Origin: Dasypus novemcinctus
Lineage: Eukaryota > Chordata > Mammalia > Cingulata > Dasypodidae
Direction of reading: 5' to 3'
Assembly (NCBI RefSeq): GCF_030445035.2
Contig: NC_080688.1
Location: forward strand, 66,683,449 to 66,747,448
DNA: 64,000 bases
Shown here: piece after piece, positions 8,401 through 18,690 of the stretch
How the letters are laid out: each line of letters opens with the position of its first letter
Position numbering within the stretch: position 1 is the stretch's first letter
Position numbers and translations under genes: made by a program
The notes under the pieces: model-generated
Seen by the model: only the letters and a program-made list of their open reading frames with translations
The model's database searches: none
Told to the model about the DNA's origin: nothing

Positions 8401-10656
8401 GAGGAAGGCCCAGGTCAGCCCCAAGTGGATAGGGGGCGGCCCCGCCCTAGCCCCCTCCCACAAGTGCCTGTCCCAAGCACCTAGCTCTGCCTTGCCTCCT
8501 CAGATATACCTGGTCCCACCCCACCCACCAGGGCATGCTCAGCCCTGTCCCACCTGCCCTGACAGCCTGATCACCTGGTCCCACCTGTCCATTCAAACAT
8601 ACCCAGGACTGGGGGGCTCTTCTACCAGCCCAGAACACTTGGTCGTGTCCCATCAATCCGGACATGCCAAGCCCCTTCCCACTTGCCTGGATACAACCAG
8701 GCCCCACCCTACCTGGCCCACCCTTGCCTAGTCTCCTGAACACACTGTCCCCATCCCAACTGACTTCACCCAGCCTCACCCATGCTCACCCGGGCCCGCA
8801 GTTGGCACTGGCGCAGCCGGCACTTCTGCCGGATCTTATTGGGGCCCCCAAACTTCTTCATGTCCCGGCAGAAGTCACAGTGGCCACAGTCCTCAGTGCG
8901 TCGGCATGCCTCACACTCACCACACATGCGTGCTGACCGTTTGATCTGCTGCTGCTGTTGGTGATGCTGGGGGGAAGTGCCCAGAACAGGCATCAGCAAC
9001 AGAGGCAGGACCTGGGATGGGACCACCTTACCCATCCCAACCATCGCAGCCACTCACCTGGCTGGGTGTGGCCACCAAGGCCTGTGGAGAGGCTTTGTGG
9101 GGCGAAGCAGAGCCCCGAGCAAGCATGGCCCCGACCCCTGTCCCAGACCCCGCCCGACGCTGCAGGTCCGGATCCGGGGCAGGCCTCTTACGCCCTCCAC
9201 CCTCATCCCGGGGCTCACTGCCATCACGCTCACTGCCGTCCCGCTCCCGTGACTTCTTGTGCCGGTATCGGATCTCCAGCTTGGGGTTTTTCTCTGTGAG
9301 GTGGAGGGCAGGGCTAGGGCCAGTAGGCATTGGGGAGGTTTGGATGGTCCCAGAACTCTTCCTTCTTTTTCCTTCTATTTCCATCCCACCCATCTGCCCT
9401 GTTCCTCTGCTTCAAGGAAGAGACCTCTGTCAGACCCTCCCGTCATGGCTTACAACGGACACCCCATTGCAACTCACCACAGACCCATAATCACTCTGCT
9501 ACATCATCATTACTCCCTGTGCCCCGCACCCCCCAACATTATAGTTCATTTACTCCTCCTCTTCCTCCTCCCCCCTTGTGGCCCCAGCTGCCTGTCCATC
9601 CCCAACCCCCTCACCTCGGCACTCTCGACAGTACCACTCCCGGATGGCTTTGGCCATCTTCTCAGTGATCCGGATGCAGTCCCCATGGAACCACTCATTG
9701 CAATTGTCACATCCACTGCAGAGGGTAGTGGAGAAATGAGGGCCTGGTCCATTGGTCTCACGCAAACTCAACAGGTGTCAGTCCCACCCACCTCTCCCTG
9801 GCTCACATCATGAAGCAGTTGATGTCTGGCTTGCGGCAGATGCAGTAGATGGGTGCATTCTCCCCGTTCTCTGACTTGCTGTCCTCCCCAGCATCTGGTT
9901 GCTCTGGATCTGAACCATCTCCCTCCTGTGGGACCCCATCATGGCTCCTCAGAGAACCTCCATCGTGGTGCCACATCTTCCCATTGTAGCTCCACAATGG
10001 ATCAAGACAGATCCCCATCACTCTGCCCACAGACTTCCCATCATGACTCCCCATAATTCTCCCACTGTGGTCCCCAGAAGGGCCACCCATCACTCATCCC
10101 GACACCCATTACTCTGCTTATAAATCCCCCATCACTCTGCCTTAAACTCCTCACCACTCACTCCACTGACACCCTATCATTCTATGCACAGAGCCTCATA
10201 AGGGCTCACCATAAACATTCTATCACTTACCACACACTTTCTCCATCATGTTTTCCCACAAAGCCCCATAACAGATCGTCAAAGACACCCCATGATTTAC
10301 CCCGCAGATCCCTCATCACTGTTCTCCGGTCACCCTATCACAGTTCCTCACAGATTATCCACAGAACCCATGCCCCCATCACCATACCCCTTGACACGGT
10401 TCACCTGAGACTTCTCATCACGGCTCACTACAGATCATCAACACGGCTCATCACAAACTCCTCACCACTCTGCCACAGAAACCCCCATCACGGTTCCCCC
10501 ACGGAACCACCATCATTCTGCCCACAGACCCACGTTATGGCTCACCACAGACCCCCATGCCGACGCGCCCCACCATTACCAACTTTACCAATCTTCACCA
10601 TTACCAACTTTACCAATCTTCCCGCCGAACCCTTCCCGGGATCCCGTACTCACCAT
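5453..10656 (-). CDS. CXXC1: CXXC1 (CFP1), complete gene in 15 coding exons
   Basis: CXXC finger protein 1 binds unmethylated CpG in the nucleus and targets the SETD1A/B (COMPASS) H3K4 methyltransferase to CpG islands. Coding exons in transcript order: 10656-10654, 9925-9807, 9715-9615, 9293-9058, 8966-8790, 8388-8362, 8284-8039, 7875-7768, 7620-7436, 7183-6976, 6895-6785, 6643-6594, 6440-6344, 5834-5682, 5599-5453. All introns are GT-AG; the total is 1968 nt, 655 residues plus stop, one residue shorter than human by a shorter Gln run. Domains: PHD finger at about 28-75 (YCICRKPD to YCREC); acidic and Arg-rich linker; CXXC finger at about 160-208 with [19 protein letters not shown] and KFGG; basic region at about 315-360; coiled coil at about 425-475; Cys-rich C-terminal SET1-binding region. 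The initiator ATG is the last codon of exon 1. Confidence 0.98.
5840..6343. repeat. Polypurine/polypyrimidine tract filling CXXC1 intron 13
   Basis: The plus strand is very rich in A and G (GGAAAG, GGGAAG, GAAGG words) for about 500 bp, so the transcribed-sense strand is C/T-rich throughout. It fills almost the whole intron between coding exons 13 and 14. No clean repeat period is visible. Confidence 0.6.
9940..10620. repeat. Degenerate minisatellite in CXXC1 intron 1
   Basis: Variants of CCCCATCACTCTGCCCACAG and CTCACCACAGACCCC recur every 25-35 bp across the intron between the initiator exon and exon 2. Near the exon 1 donor the last units give way to a clean 25-bp direct duplication (CATTACCAACTTTACCAATC plus TTCAC) at about 10574-10620. 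Confidence 0.65.
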
Positions 10657-10860
10657 AGCTCAGTTCCTGGCGTAGCCCTCGCGACTCTGGCCAGCCACCC
10701 ACGAACCTGCACAGAACACTCCACAGCGTCCCGGGCCGTTGCAAAGGCGCCCACAACCACTTCCGCTTTTCGTCGCTCCTACCAGGCACCGTACCGCTAT
10801 TGCGCAGGCCCCGTGGGGCGGGTTCGCGGCAAACAAGCCAGCCTCCAGTCTAGAGCCCAA
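10560..10860 (-). promoter_or_regulatory. CXXC1: CXXC1 core promoter and exon 1
   Basis: Exon 1 ends at 10654 with ATG directly followed by GTGAGTAC. Upstream on the minus strand lie an ETS-type core (AGCGGAAGTGG, plus-strand 10757-10771), a GC box (CCGCCCC near 10813) and many CpGs, with no TATA box. The transcription start is probably near 10740-10790; I cannot fix it from sequence. Confidence 0.65.
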
Positions 10861-10870
10861 AATGCTTCTC

Positions 10871-11163
10871 AGGCGCCGCCATCTTGACTATCGAGTCCGT
10901 ATAGTCGCCGGGTACATACGTCCGCAAGAATCATGGCGGCGCCTGTATCTCGGGTTTCTCGTAGGCGCCGCCACCTTGTCGTTCGCTTTCGTACGGCAGC
11001 CGCGGATACGCATAAATATTAATAGGAAAGATGGCCGCACCTATTGTGCGACCTGTAGGCAGATAGAGCCATCTTGAAGTTTGATTCCGTAAGTGAGCGG
11101 TATTTTATGTTCGCAAGCAACATGGCAGCGCCCAAAGGGCGCGGGCACCTTTCGCCATCTTGG
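10871..11163. promoter_or_regulatory. Tandem YY1-like motif array upstream of CXXC1
   Basis: YY1-type cores (GCCGCCATCTTG or its complement) occur at 10875-10886, 10932-10940 (reverse, weaker), 10967-10978 (CACC variant), 11027-11038 (reverse), 11067-11076, 11121-11129 (reverse, weaker) and 11153-11163. The forward sites sit in a degenerate tandem repeat of 86-97 bp. In each unit the core is followed by a segment like TTGATTCCGTA, and a reverse-oriented site falls between. The block is CpG-rich and lies about 100-400 bp upstream of the likely CXXC1 start. Confidence 0.7.
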
Positions 11164-11935
11164 CAGTCGATTCCGTACAAGGGCAGTTTATTTTGCAGGA
11201 AGTTCTCAGGTAAAGTGGCTCTTCTGAAACGCTTCCAGGATTATGCCATTCATTCATGGCTCCATTCAATCACTTTACCTTGCACGTACTTTAAGAGAGA
11301 GCTGCCAGACCCTGTGCCTGGCTCTGCGAAAGAAACCAGTCTCCTCTGTTATTTCTCCGACTTCACCGGCCACACCACCATCCCCCTCTCACTTCTACGT
11401 CTTACTGTTCCTCAGACAAGCCAGGCACTGTTTAGCCTCGGGCTCTTTGCACTCTTAGCAGGAACAGTCTCACCCCTCAGCTCAGGATCTGTCATGAGCA
11501 GTGAGGGAGGACCATAAAGAATGGTGGCAGGGGGCCCTGGTAAGAAGTGGCCGCCCCTGAAGTAGATTTTTGAAGTTGCAGACTTCACCAAATCCTCCTC
11601 CCCGCCACCCCACACCGTTTAGTGTAGATTTGTCTTGTTCCTGGCATGTCCATCTCGATTCACTTGTTTCATGAAGGTGTTCCAGTGGCCTCTTCTATAA
11701 AGTTTATTTTTTAATTTTTTCGTTTAAAATTATGTACAATAATTTGTAAAAAAAAAAAAAATTGTACATGTCAGAGGGCTAGAAGTCAACACATTTGTTA
11801 AATAGAGCTAAATTGGGTGACCATGGAGAGCAACTGGGATACAAAATAGCAGCCCCTCCACCCTCCCTGCACTGGATGCGGATTTTGGGACTGGCTGGCT
11901 TTCAATGTATAAGTTCACTTGCAAAGTTGGGAAGG
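11164..11935. other. Intergenic, nothing recognised
   Basis: CpG density falls off. There is a short A-rich run at about 11748-11760. No exon, ORF with coding character or identifiable repeat was seen. Confidence 0.4.
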
Positions 11936-12430
11936 ACATTGTATTAGGGTTCTCTAGGGAAACAGAATTAACAAGAGATATCTTGTGGATAGTATGCAAT
12001 TCTGTAAGAGTCTATCATGCAGCCGTGGGAATGCACAAGTCCAGGTTCTTCAGTCTGGCTGCACCCAGGGGCTGCAATGAAAGTCCAGTAAGGTTTTTGA
12101 TGAGTTCTGGGAGATGTTGGCTGTCCAAAGACGAACTGGGAAATTCTCTCTCAATGTTGGAATCACGTCCCATTTTAAGGCATTCAGCTGATTAGGTTAA
12201 GCATCACTCATTGCTGATGGCAATCTGACTGATGTAATTATAACCAGCAGTATATGATTTACTGCAGTAAAGTCAATGGTGACTAAAGTCCATTAGTCCC
12301 GGGTTTCTGAACCAAAATTAATTAATAAATAAAGTCCATTAAGCCCTTGTATTACAGTTAGCCCAGTGCTTTCTTAACCAAACAACTGAGCACAGTTACC
12401 TGGTCGAGTTGACACAATAGCCTCACCATC
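11936..12430 (-). mobile_element. Old mammalian interspersed repeat (GTATTAGGGTTCTCTAGGGAA type)
   Basis: The left end reads like a widespread mammalian repeat starting GTATTAGGGTTCTCTAGGGAA. Later segments (TTTTAAGGCATTCAGCTGATT, GTTGACACAATAGCC) fit the same element, as do motifs about CCAGTGCTTTCTTAACCAAA. The class is not resolved by eye; it is probably LTR-like and antisense. Confidence 0.5.
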
Positions 12431-12760
12431 ACAAACAAGCTCTACCTTATTTCTGCTTGAGAAGAGGGATCTAGGGAAAATTTAAATTTTTGCCTTCGTT
12501 TTTCTGGATTTCTTGGCTCTGGACATGATGAGTTGCTACTGACAGATTCTGTGGCTCATGGCTCAGAAGGACAGGTTTTTTTTTTTTTTCATTTTTCATA
12601 CACATTTCCTTACAGCTCCCTCCACACAGTCACAGACATCAAGATATAGGGGTCACAATATGGGCTCTGGGATTTCCTTTCCAAAAGCAATTTTTATCCA
12701 TAACAGACCTTCAGCTCCAGCATAAGACTTGCCTCATTTTTACTTATTATTTAATTTTGA
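12431..12760. other. Intergenic, unassigned
   Basis: AT-leaning sequence with a T run near 12577-12588. No gene and no repeat that I can name. Confidence 0.35.
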
Positions 12761-13260
12761 ATTACTCTTTATCTGATTGCAATTTATTTTAATTAACAAT
12801 TTAATCTAACAAATTTATTTTTTCATTTAATTTATTAGCTGTTTTAATTATGTTTCGGTTATGTACTTAGATTTATTTGAACATCAATTAATGAATTTTA
12901 TATAATTCAACTTTAATTTAATGGCCATTTGATGTATGCAAATAAAGTTAAAGGAATATATCCAATGTTTAATTTAAATGTACTCAAGTTTAATTTAACA
13001 ATTTAATTTTTATTTATTAAATTTAATTTGATATAATATGTTTTAGTGCTAATTTATTAAATTTAATGTCATGCATTATTTAATTTCAATTTAGGTTTTA
13101 TTTATTATAATTTAATTTATCACATTTAAATTTTAATTCAAAATCACCTTTATCTACTAAATTAAAATAAATTTTATTAGATTGAATTAACTAAATTTGA
13201 ATTCAGTTAACATCGTTTTGAAATATAACTCCTTTATGTGATTTAATTTATTAAACAGTG
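12761..13260. repeat. Extreme AT-rich degenerate repeat
   Basis: About 500 bp of almost only A and T, built on TTTAATTTATTAAATTTAAT-like words that recur irregularly on both strands. It could be a diverged AT-rich satellite or expanded microsatellite. Such tracts are also typical of matrix-attachment regions. Confidence 0.6.
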
Positions 13261-13359
13261 AGACATATATTACCCACAATATGAATGAAAAAGGAACATC
13301 AATACAGATCCAATAGGCATTAAACTGGGGTATTATTCACATATGTATGCCAACCTAAT

Positions 13360-13740
13360 GCAGTATGTTTGACTGCTTATATAAAATAAGTAAATTCTTT
13401 GAAAATGACAAGTTAGCAAAGCTAACATATGAAGAAATAGAAAATCTGAGTAGCTATACATCTCCAAAATTATTTGAGTTTCTAATTAAAAGCTTTCTCA
13501 CAAAGAAAATGACAAGCCCAGATAGCTTCACTAATAAGTTCTATCAAATATTCAAGAAGGAAAAAATAGCTATGCTAGACAAAGTTTTTGAGAAAATAGT
13601 GGAAAGACTGCTGCTCATTTTATTTTGGAAATCATTCTCTAAAATCAAACCAGACAGTGACATTACAAGAAAAGAAACTACAGACCAATATACTCCATGA
13701 ACATACATGCTGTAGAATTTGAGAAACAATCTGTAAGAGA
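13360..13740 (+). mobile_element. L1 ORF2 fragment (reverse transcriptase region)
   Basis: A plus-strand frame reads a diverged version of the L1 ORF2 stretch before the catalytic motifs (TSPDSFTNKFYQIFKKE, then KPDSDITRKETTDQYTP). It is short, ends in stops, and is clearly a dead fragment. Confidence 0.7.
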
Positions 13741-14899
13741 CTGCCCTCAGTTCTGTCACCAACTGCAAAGTTTGTGGGTCCCCAAGGCCACCCTACTTCT
13801 GACACCAGTTGCAAGTTCAAGCATAATCAAAACCACCCTCAGGTTCGATAATTCCATCCAGTACTCTCGGAACTCACTGAAAGATGTTATACCCACAGTT
13901 ACTCAAATTTTTCCATCTATGTCGAATGCAAGTCATTTTACCATGAGGGAAGAGGATGCTAGGCACAGGACTGAAGGTGATGAGGACTATAGGGCTAAGC
14001 AGGAGCATATAAGGGGGCAGAAAGAGCAAGCCTCAGAGCCCAGGTTCTCTGCAGACAACTGAAAGATGCACAGGGAAGGAGAAGGCATCCTGTTGGCAAA
14101 GTCAAATAAATGCTCCTCTGATGCTCCAGCAAACCTCTGCTGGCTAGCCTCCACCACTCTTCTGTGCTCCAGATAGTGTTTGAGTAAAATTCACACTGAA
14201 AAGGGAAAAAAAATTAACTGACCTTTTGGGTGAGGTGTTGTATGCTCGTACTATGAATGCTCATAAAGTAATGGGAAATTCATTCAGGGCAGAGCTACAG
14301 GGAGTAAAGTGTTAATGAGACAAATTCCCCTGCCATTTTCCACCAGTGGGTGGGTCAAGATTTAGTGCAAGTGCTTCTCTCTGATTCCAAATAGATGATA
14401 TTCGGAATCAGAGTGCTTCTCTCTGATTCCTAAATAGATGAGAATCTGTTGGTTGGCATGTCAAAAGCTTCAACATCAATGGTCCTTACTAAGGCCATTA
14501 TCATACTTCTGCCCACAAAGATGGCTGAAAACCTATTCTCGCCAACCCCCAAATTTAGGGACCTATTTCTAAGTAAAGTTTCTTGGGGATATGTGAGTAG
14601 ATTCATAATACTCAGTCCCTCTGGCAGTCAAGAAAAAACTGCTGTCTTTTCTCTAGACAGTATATGCCTCACTAAATAGGCCTTGTTGAGTGTAATTGAG
14701 CTGACCTTCGTGTCATCCCCATTTGCCATGAAAGGGAGACAGCCACTCTGCTACAGCTGCTCACCTTCAGTGTCAGCTGTGCAGAATCAAAAGCAGATAT
14801 AGTCACTTCACTCATTGAGAATGTGGCATATATAACTTTGCATTTTCTCCCCTGACCCTTCCAGTTCTTTCCCCTTCCAGTCACAGCAACATTGCATTC
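13741..14899. other. Intergenic with a small local duplication
   Basis: No gene was seen. At 14369-14440 the segment GTGCTTCTCTCTGATTCC plus AAATAGATGA is present twice, 43 bp apart. Between the copies GGAATCAGAG forms a perfect 10-bp inverted match to CTCTGATTCC. Confidence 0.45.
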
Positions 14900-15235
14900 C
14901 TAAATAGTTAAAAGGCAAGCCTCAGGAACTGGTTGTGAACTTGTAATTGATCTGTAAATCTTGTACCACTGCATTCTGTAAAAGTCTTGCTCCCCCTTAT
15001 GTGCCTTCCCCAAATGCACATAGACATGTACTATAAAAGACCCCTCTCGTTTTGCAGCAAGTGCAGACGATTGAGCTTGGAATTGTTGTCTCTCCTCCTG
15101 CTACTGAGGACAAGGACCCCATGTATTCCCCCTAATAAAAACGCTCATTTACTTACCAAATTGGATTTGTCCAAGTTGTTCTTTGGGCCTATGTATCCCT
15201 CTCAGTTTGGTGGGAAGCATCATTTTATACAGCTT
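14900..15235 (+). mobile_element. Candidate solo retroviral LTR
   Basis: The order of signals is LTR-like: ACTATAAAAG (TATA box, about 15031), a short C/T-rich leader, CCTAATAAAAACGC (polyA signal, about 15131), then a T/C-rich U5-like segment ending near TTTGGTGGGAAGCA. No paired LTR or internal viral sequence is visible, and the left end is not fixed. Confidence 0.5.
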
Positions 15236-15321
15236 CTTGCTATACTCAGAAATGTGAAGAACTTAAAAGCCATTTTCATAGCTCTGACTAATACTCAGCT
15301 TGATGAACCTGTTATATATAT

Positions 15322-15745
15322 ATTTTTTTAAGATTTATTTTTTATTTATTTCTCTCCCCTTCCCACCCCAACCCACCCCCCATTGTCTACTCTCTGTGTC
15401 CATTTGCTGCATGTTCTTCTTTGTCCGCTTCTGTTGTTGTCAGCGGCTCGGGAATCTGTGTTTCTTTTTGTTGTGTCATCTTGTATGTCAGCTCTCTGTG
15501 TGTGCTGCGCCATTCCTGGGCAGGCTGCACTTTCTTTTGCACTGGGTGGCTCTCTTTACGGGGCGCACTCCTTATGCACAGGGCTCCCCTACACAGGGGA
15601 CACCCTGCGTGGCAGGGCACTCCTTGGGCGCATCAGCACTGCTCGTGGGCCAGCTCCACACAGGTCAAGGAGGCCTGGGGTTTGAACTGCAGACCTCCCA
15701 TGTGGTAGACGGACGCCCTATCCACTGAGCCAAGTCCGCTTCCCT
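15322..15745 (-). mobile_element. DAS-type SINE, near full length
   Basis: The minus strand reads from a tRNA-like head (GGAAGCGGACTTGGCTCAGT, then a GGTTCAAACCCC-like B box) through the body to a TAAATCTTAAAA-type tail. The long frames that run through it are antisense readings of the SINE, not genes. Confidence 0.9.
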
Positions 15746-15849
15746 GTTGTATTTTTTAATGGACCTTGGGCTAATGACCTATTTGGTCTTCCACTTAAAA
15801 GTAAAGACTGGCAGAGTAAGACGTTTCTCTTTGGGTTTGTGTACTATGC

Positions 15850-16680
15850 AAAAAAACTGCAGTTGGTAATCAGAACATCTGGTCAGTCATGTAGAATCGG
15901 CTTTTCCATTTCTGCCAAAAGGCTGTTAGGATTTTGAGAGGTAGTGTGTTGAATCTGTAGATTGCTTTGGGTAATACTGGCATCTTAATAATAGTGAATC
16001 TTCTTATCAATGAGCTTAGGATGCCTTGCCATTTATTTAGGTCTTTTATTAGGTCAGCAGTGTTTTATAGTTTTCAGTGTACAAGTCAACCTTCATGTTA
16101 AATTTATTTCTAGGTACTTTATTCTTTTAGGAACTATTGTGAATGGAATTGTTTTTGTTTTTGTTTTAATTTCCTTCTCAGAATATTCTTTGCTGGTATA
16201 TAGAAAAACAATGGATTCGTGTCTGTTAATCTTGTAGCCTTTGACTTTGCTGAATTTATTAGCTCTAGTAGTTTTTATATATGTGGGTGGCCTCTGAGAT
16301 TTTCAATATAAAGGATTGTGTCATCTAAGAATAGAGATAGTTTTACTCTTTCCAAATTGGATGGATTTTATTTCTTTTTCTTGCCTGAGTACTCTAGCAA
16401 ATATTCCTAATAAAATGGTGCAAGTGAGCATCTTTTTCTTCTTCCTGTCCTCAGTGGTATGGCTTTCAGTCTTTCATCATTGAGTTTAATGTTAGCTGTG
16501 ATTTTTTCATATATGCCCTTATCATGTTGAGGAGGTTACCTTCCATTTCTATTTTTTCTGAAAGTTTTTTTTTTTTATCATGAAAGGATGTTGGATTTTG
16601 TTAAATGCCTTTTCTGTGACAATTGAGATGATTATGTGATTTCCATCTTCAACTTAACTACTGGTAATCTTAATCTAATT
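15850..16680 (-). mobile_element. L1 ORF2 fragment, antisense
   Basis: The plus strand has the T-rich signature of inverted L1 ORF2 (GATTGCTTTGGGTAATACTG, GGTGGCCTCTGAGATTTTCA, AAGGATGTTGGATTTTGTTA). Many stops break it. Confidence 0.8.
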
Positions 16681-17432
16681 ATTATTGGGAACTCCTAAGT
16701 GGTTGCTGGGCATGGATGGCCTTGACTCAGGACAATGGCCTGAATGCCACCATATTTTTTCTTGGTCTTATCCTTTTACTCATGATTCCCCATGAACTCC
16801 TGTTTAAGGAAAGGCAGAACACTCTTGAATGTTTCTTCTTTCTGCTTTTTCTTTTTCTTTTGCTACTGTTATAGATTTAACAAATTTCTGGATCTGTCAT
16901 CCCTCAACTCGATGATGACTAGGTTTGCTACTACCTCAAATCTGATCACCATACCCCTAGGCATGATGAGACATTACAGAATAACACTAGATGGAAGTAA
17001 TGCCTGTTTATAAAAGAAGATATAAAGGTGAATTCCTATTTTGGCCCTGCTGCAACACACTAGAGAGCAAAATGAAAGGAATACAAATGCAGCTAAGAAA
17101 TGCAGGAGACTATTACCAGGATTTATGCACAAAACTATTAATGTAAGGCCATAATAGTTATTGTGAGAAAGATGCTTCTGTGTTCTATTAAGGACAGCAT
17201 ACTACACCAACAAAACTTTGGCCCAGTCTATACCCTATAACTTATACATTATCAAAGACACCAGAGTGCCTTAGTTTATACCTAATATGATTCATAGCAC
17301 TTTCTTTCTAGGAGTCCTATGCACACATAGGATATAATTTCCTGCTGAAATTAAAGAAGACCAGTTATGAGGCCTGGTCATAATTCCTCATAGAAATTTA
17401 ACCTCTACCTTGGAGATAGTAATTAGATAATC
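16681..17432. other. Intergenic, unassigned
   Basis: No exon. The sequence may contain old LTR/MaLR internal fragments, but I cannot name one with confidence. Confidence 0.35.
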
Positions 17433-17446
17433 TAAAGTGATGCCAG

Positions 17447-17949
17447 GAAGCAGACTTGGCCCAGTGGTTAGGGCATCTGTCTACCACATGGGAAGTCCAC
17501 GGTTCAAACCCCGGCCCTCCTTGACCCGTGTGGAGCTGGCCCACACGCAGTGCTGATATGCACAAGGAGTGCCCTGCCACTCAGGGGTGTCCCCACGTAG
17601 GGGAGCCCCATGTGCAAGGAGTGCACCCTATAAGGAGAGCCGCCCAGCGCAAAAGAAAGTGCAGCCTGCCCAGGAATGGTGCCACACACACGGAGGACTG
17701 ACACACAAGATGACGCAACAAAAAGAAACACAGATTCCCGTGCTGCTGACAACAACAGAAGTGGACAAAGAAGAACATGTAACAAATAGACACAGAGAAC
17801 AGACAACTGGGGTGGGGTGGGGTGGGGTGGGGAGGGGTGGAGGGGTGGAGGGGTGGGGTGGGGTGGGGGGGTGGGGAGTGAGGGTGGAGGGGTGGAGGGG
17901 TGGGGGGTGGGGGAGAGAAATAAATAAATAAATCTTAAAAAAAAAAAAA
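17447..17949 (+). mobile_element. DAS-type SINE, full length, with expanded G-rich tail
   Basis: A perfect 14-bp target-site duplication (TAAAGTGATGCCAG) flanks it at 17433-17446 and 17950-17963. The tRNA-like head has GGTTCAAACCCC. The element is longer than its relatives because the G-rich segment before the tail is expanded. Confidence 0.92.
17807..17915 (+). repeat. GGGGT/GGGGTGGA microsatellite inside the SINE
   Basis: About 110 bp of GGGGT, GGAGGGGT and GGGGGGT units between the SINE body and its AAATAAATAAATCTT tail. Other copies in the window have only about 10-15 bp here. Many runs of four or more G make it a G-quadruplex candidate. Confidence 0.9.
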
Positions 17950-18189
17950 TAAAGTGATGCCAGACAAAATGACTCTGAGGTTTGCCAACATGTAAAGCAG
18001 ACTACCCTTCAAAATGATGCAGTTGGCCTTAGATGCTGAGCTGAACTCCTAGACTTCTGCTAATGATCCCTTTTATACTCTTCAGGCATTCATTAACAAT
18101 GTCCTACCAGCTTCTGCCCACCATCCATTCCCAGTGATGCTCTTACATAGTTTTGGGTTTCTGTAATGGTAGCACTCTGCGTCCAGCTA

Positions 18190-18690
18190 CCAATATATGT
18201 TCTAGCATTCTATTTTTATACAATTGACCACAACAGCAAATTGTGGCTTAACATAACAATAGCATTTATTTTGTACCCAAAGCTGTAATTTGGGCCAGTG
18301 GGGACAGTTCATCTTTGTACCCTAGGCTTTAGATCAGGTGGTCTGAAATACAGAGTTCGGAATTATCTAAAGTCTTACTCATATGTCTGGTAGTTGATGT
18401 TCGCTGCTGGGTTGACCCTCCATTGGGACTGTGGCCAGAAAGCATACAAATGACCTTTCCACATGGCTTCTTTGTTTCCTCACTGGGTTTCTAGGGTGGC
18501 CATACCAAGAGAGAGCAAAGTCAGGATAAAGGCCTCCTTCTTTTTATGACCAAGCCTCACAAGTCAACCACATCGATCCTGTTCTATTTGTTGAGGCAAT
18601 CACAAAGGCCTACCCATAACCAAGAAAAGGAGAAATAGAGTCCACATCTTGACTGTGGAGAGGCAAGGTTCTGGCAGAGCAAATGGACCC
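18190..18690 (-). mobile_element. Old LTR-like mammalian repeat, antisense
   Basis: Segments such as TTGTGGCTTAACATAACAAT, GATGTTCGCTGCTGGGTTGA and CAAGAGAGAGCAAAGTCAGG fit a widespread ancient mammalian repeat read in reverse. The family is not resolved. Confidence 0.4.

Noticed and set aside
9940-10620. CRISPR-like repeat array
   Set aside because: The repeats are degenerate, contiguous and lie in a mammalian intron, with no spacer structure and no cas genes. It is a minisatellite.
3804-10656. Bidirectional promoter shared by MBD1 and CXXC1
   Set aside because: Both genes are on the minus strand in tandem. The CXXC1 polyA signal lies between them, so the promoters are separate.
17446-17520. 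tRNA gene candidates at SINE heads
   Set aside because: A- and B-box-like segments are present, but they are SINE heads followed by the DAS body and bounded by target-site duplications, not mature tRNA genes.
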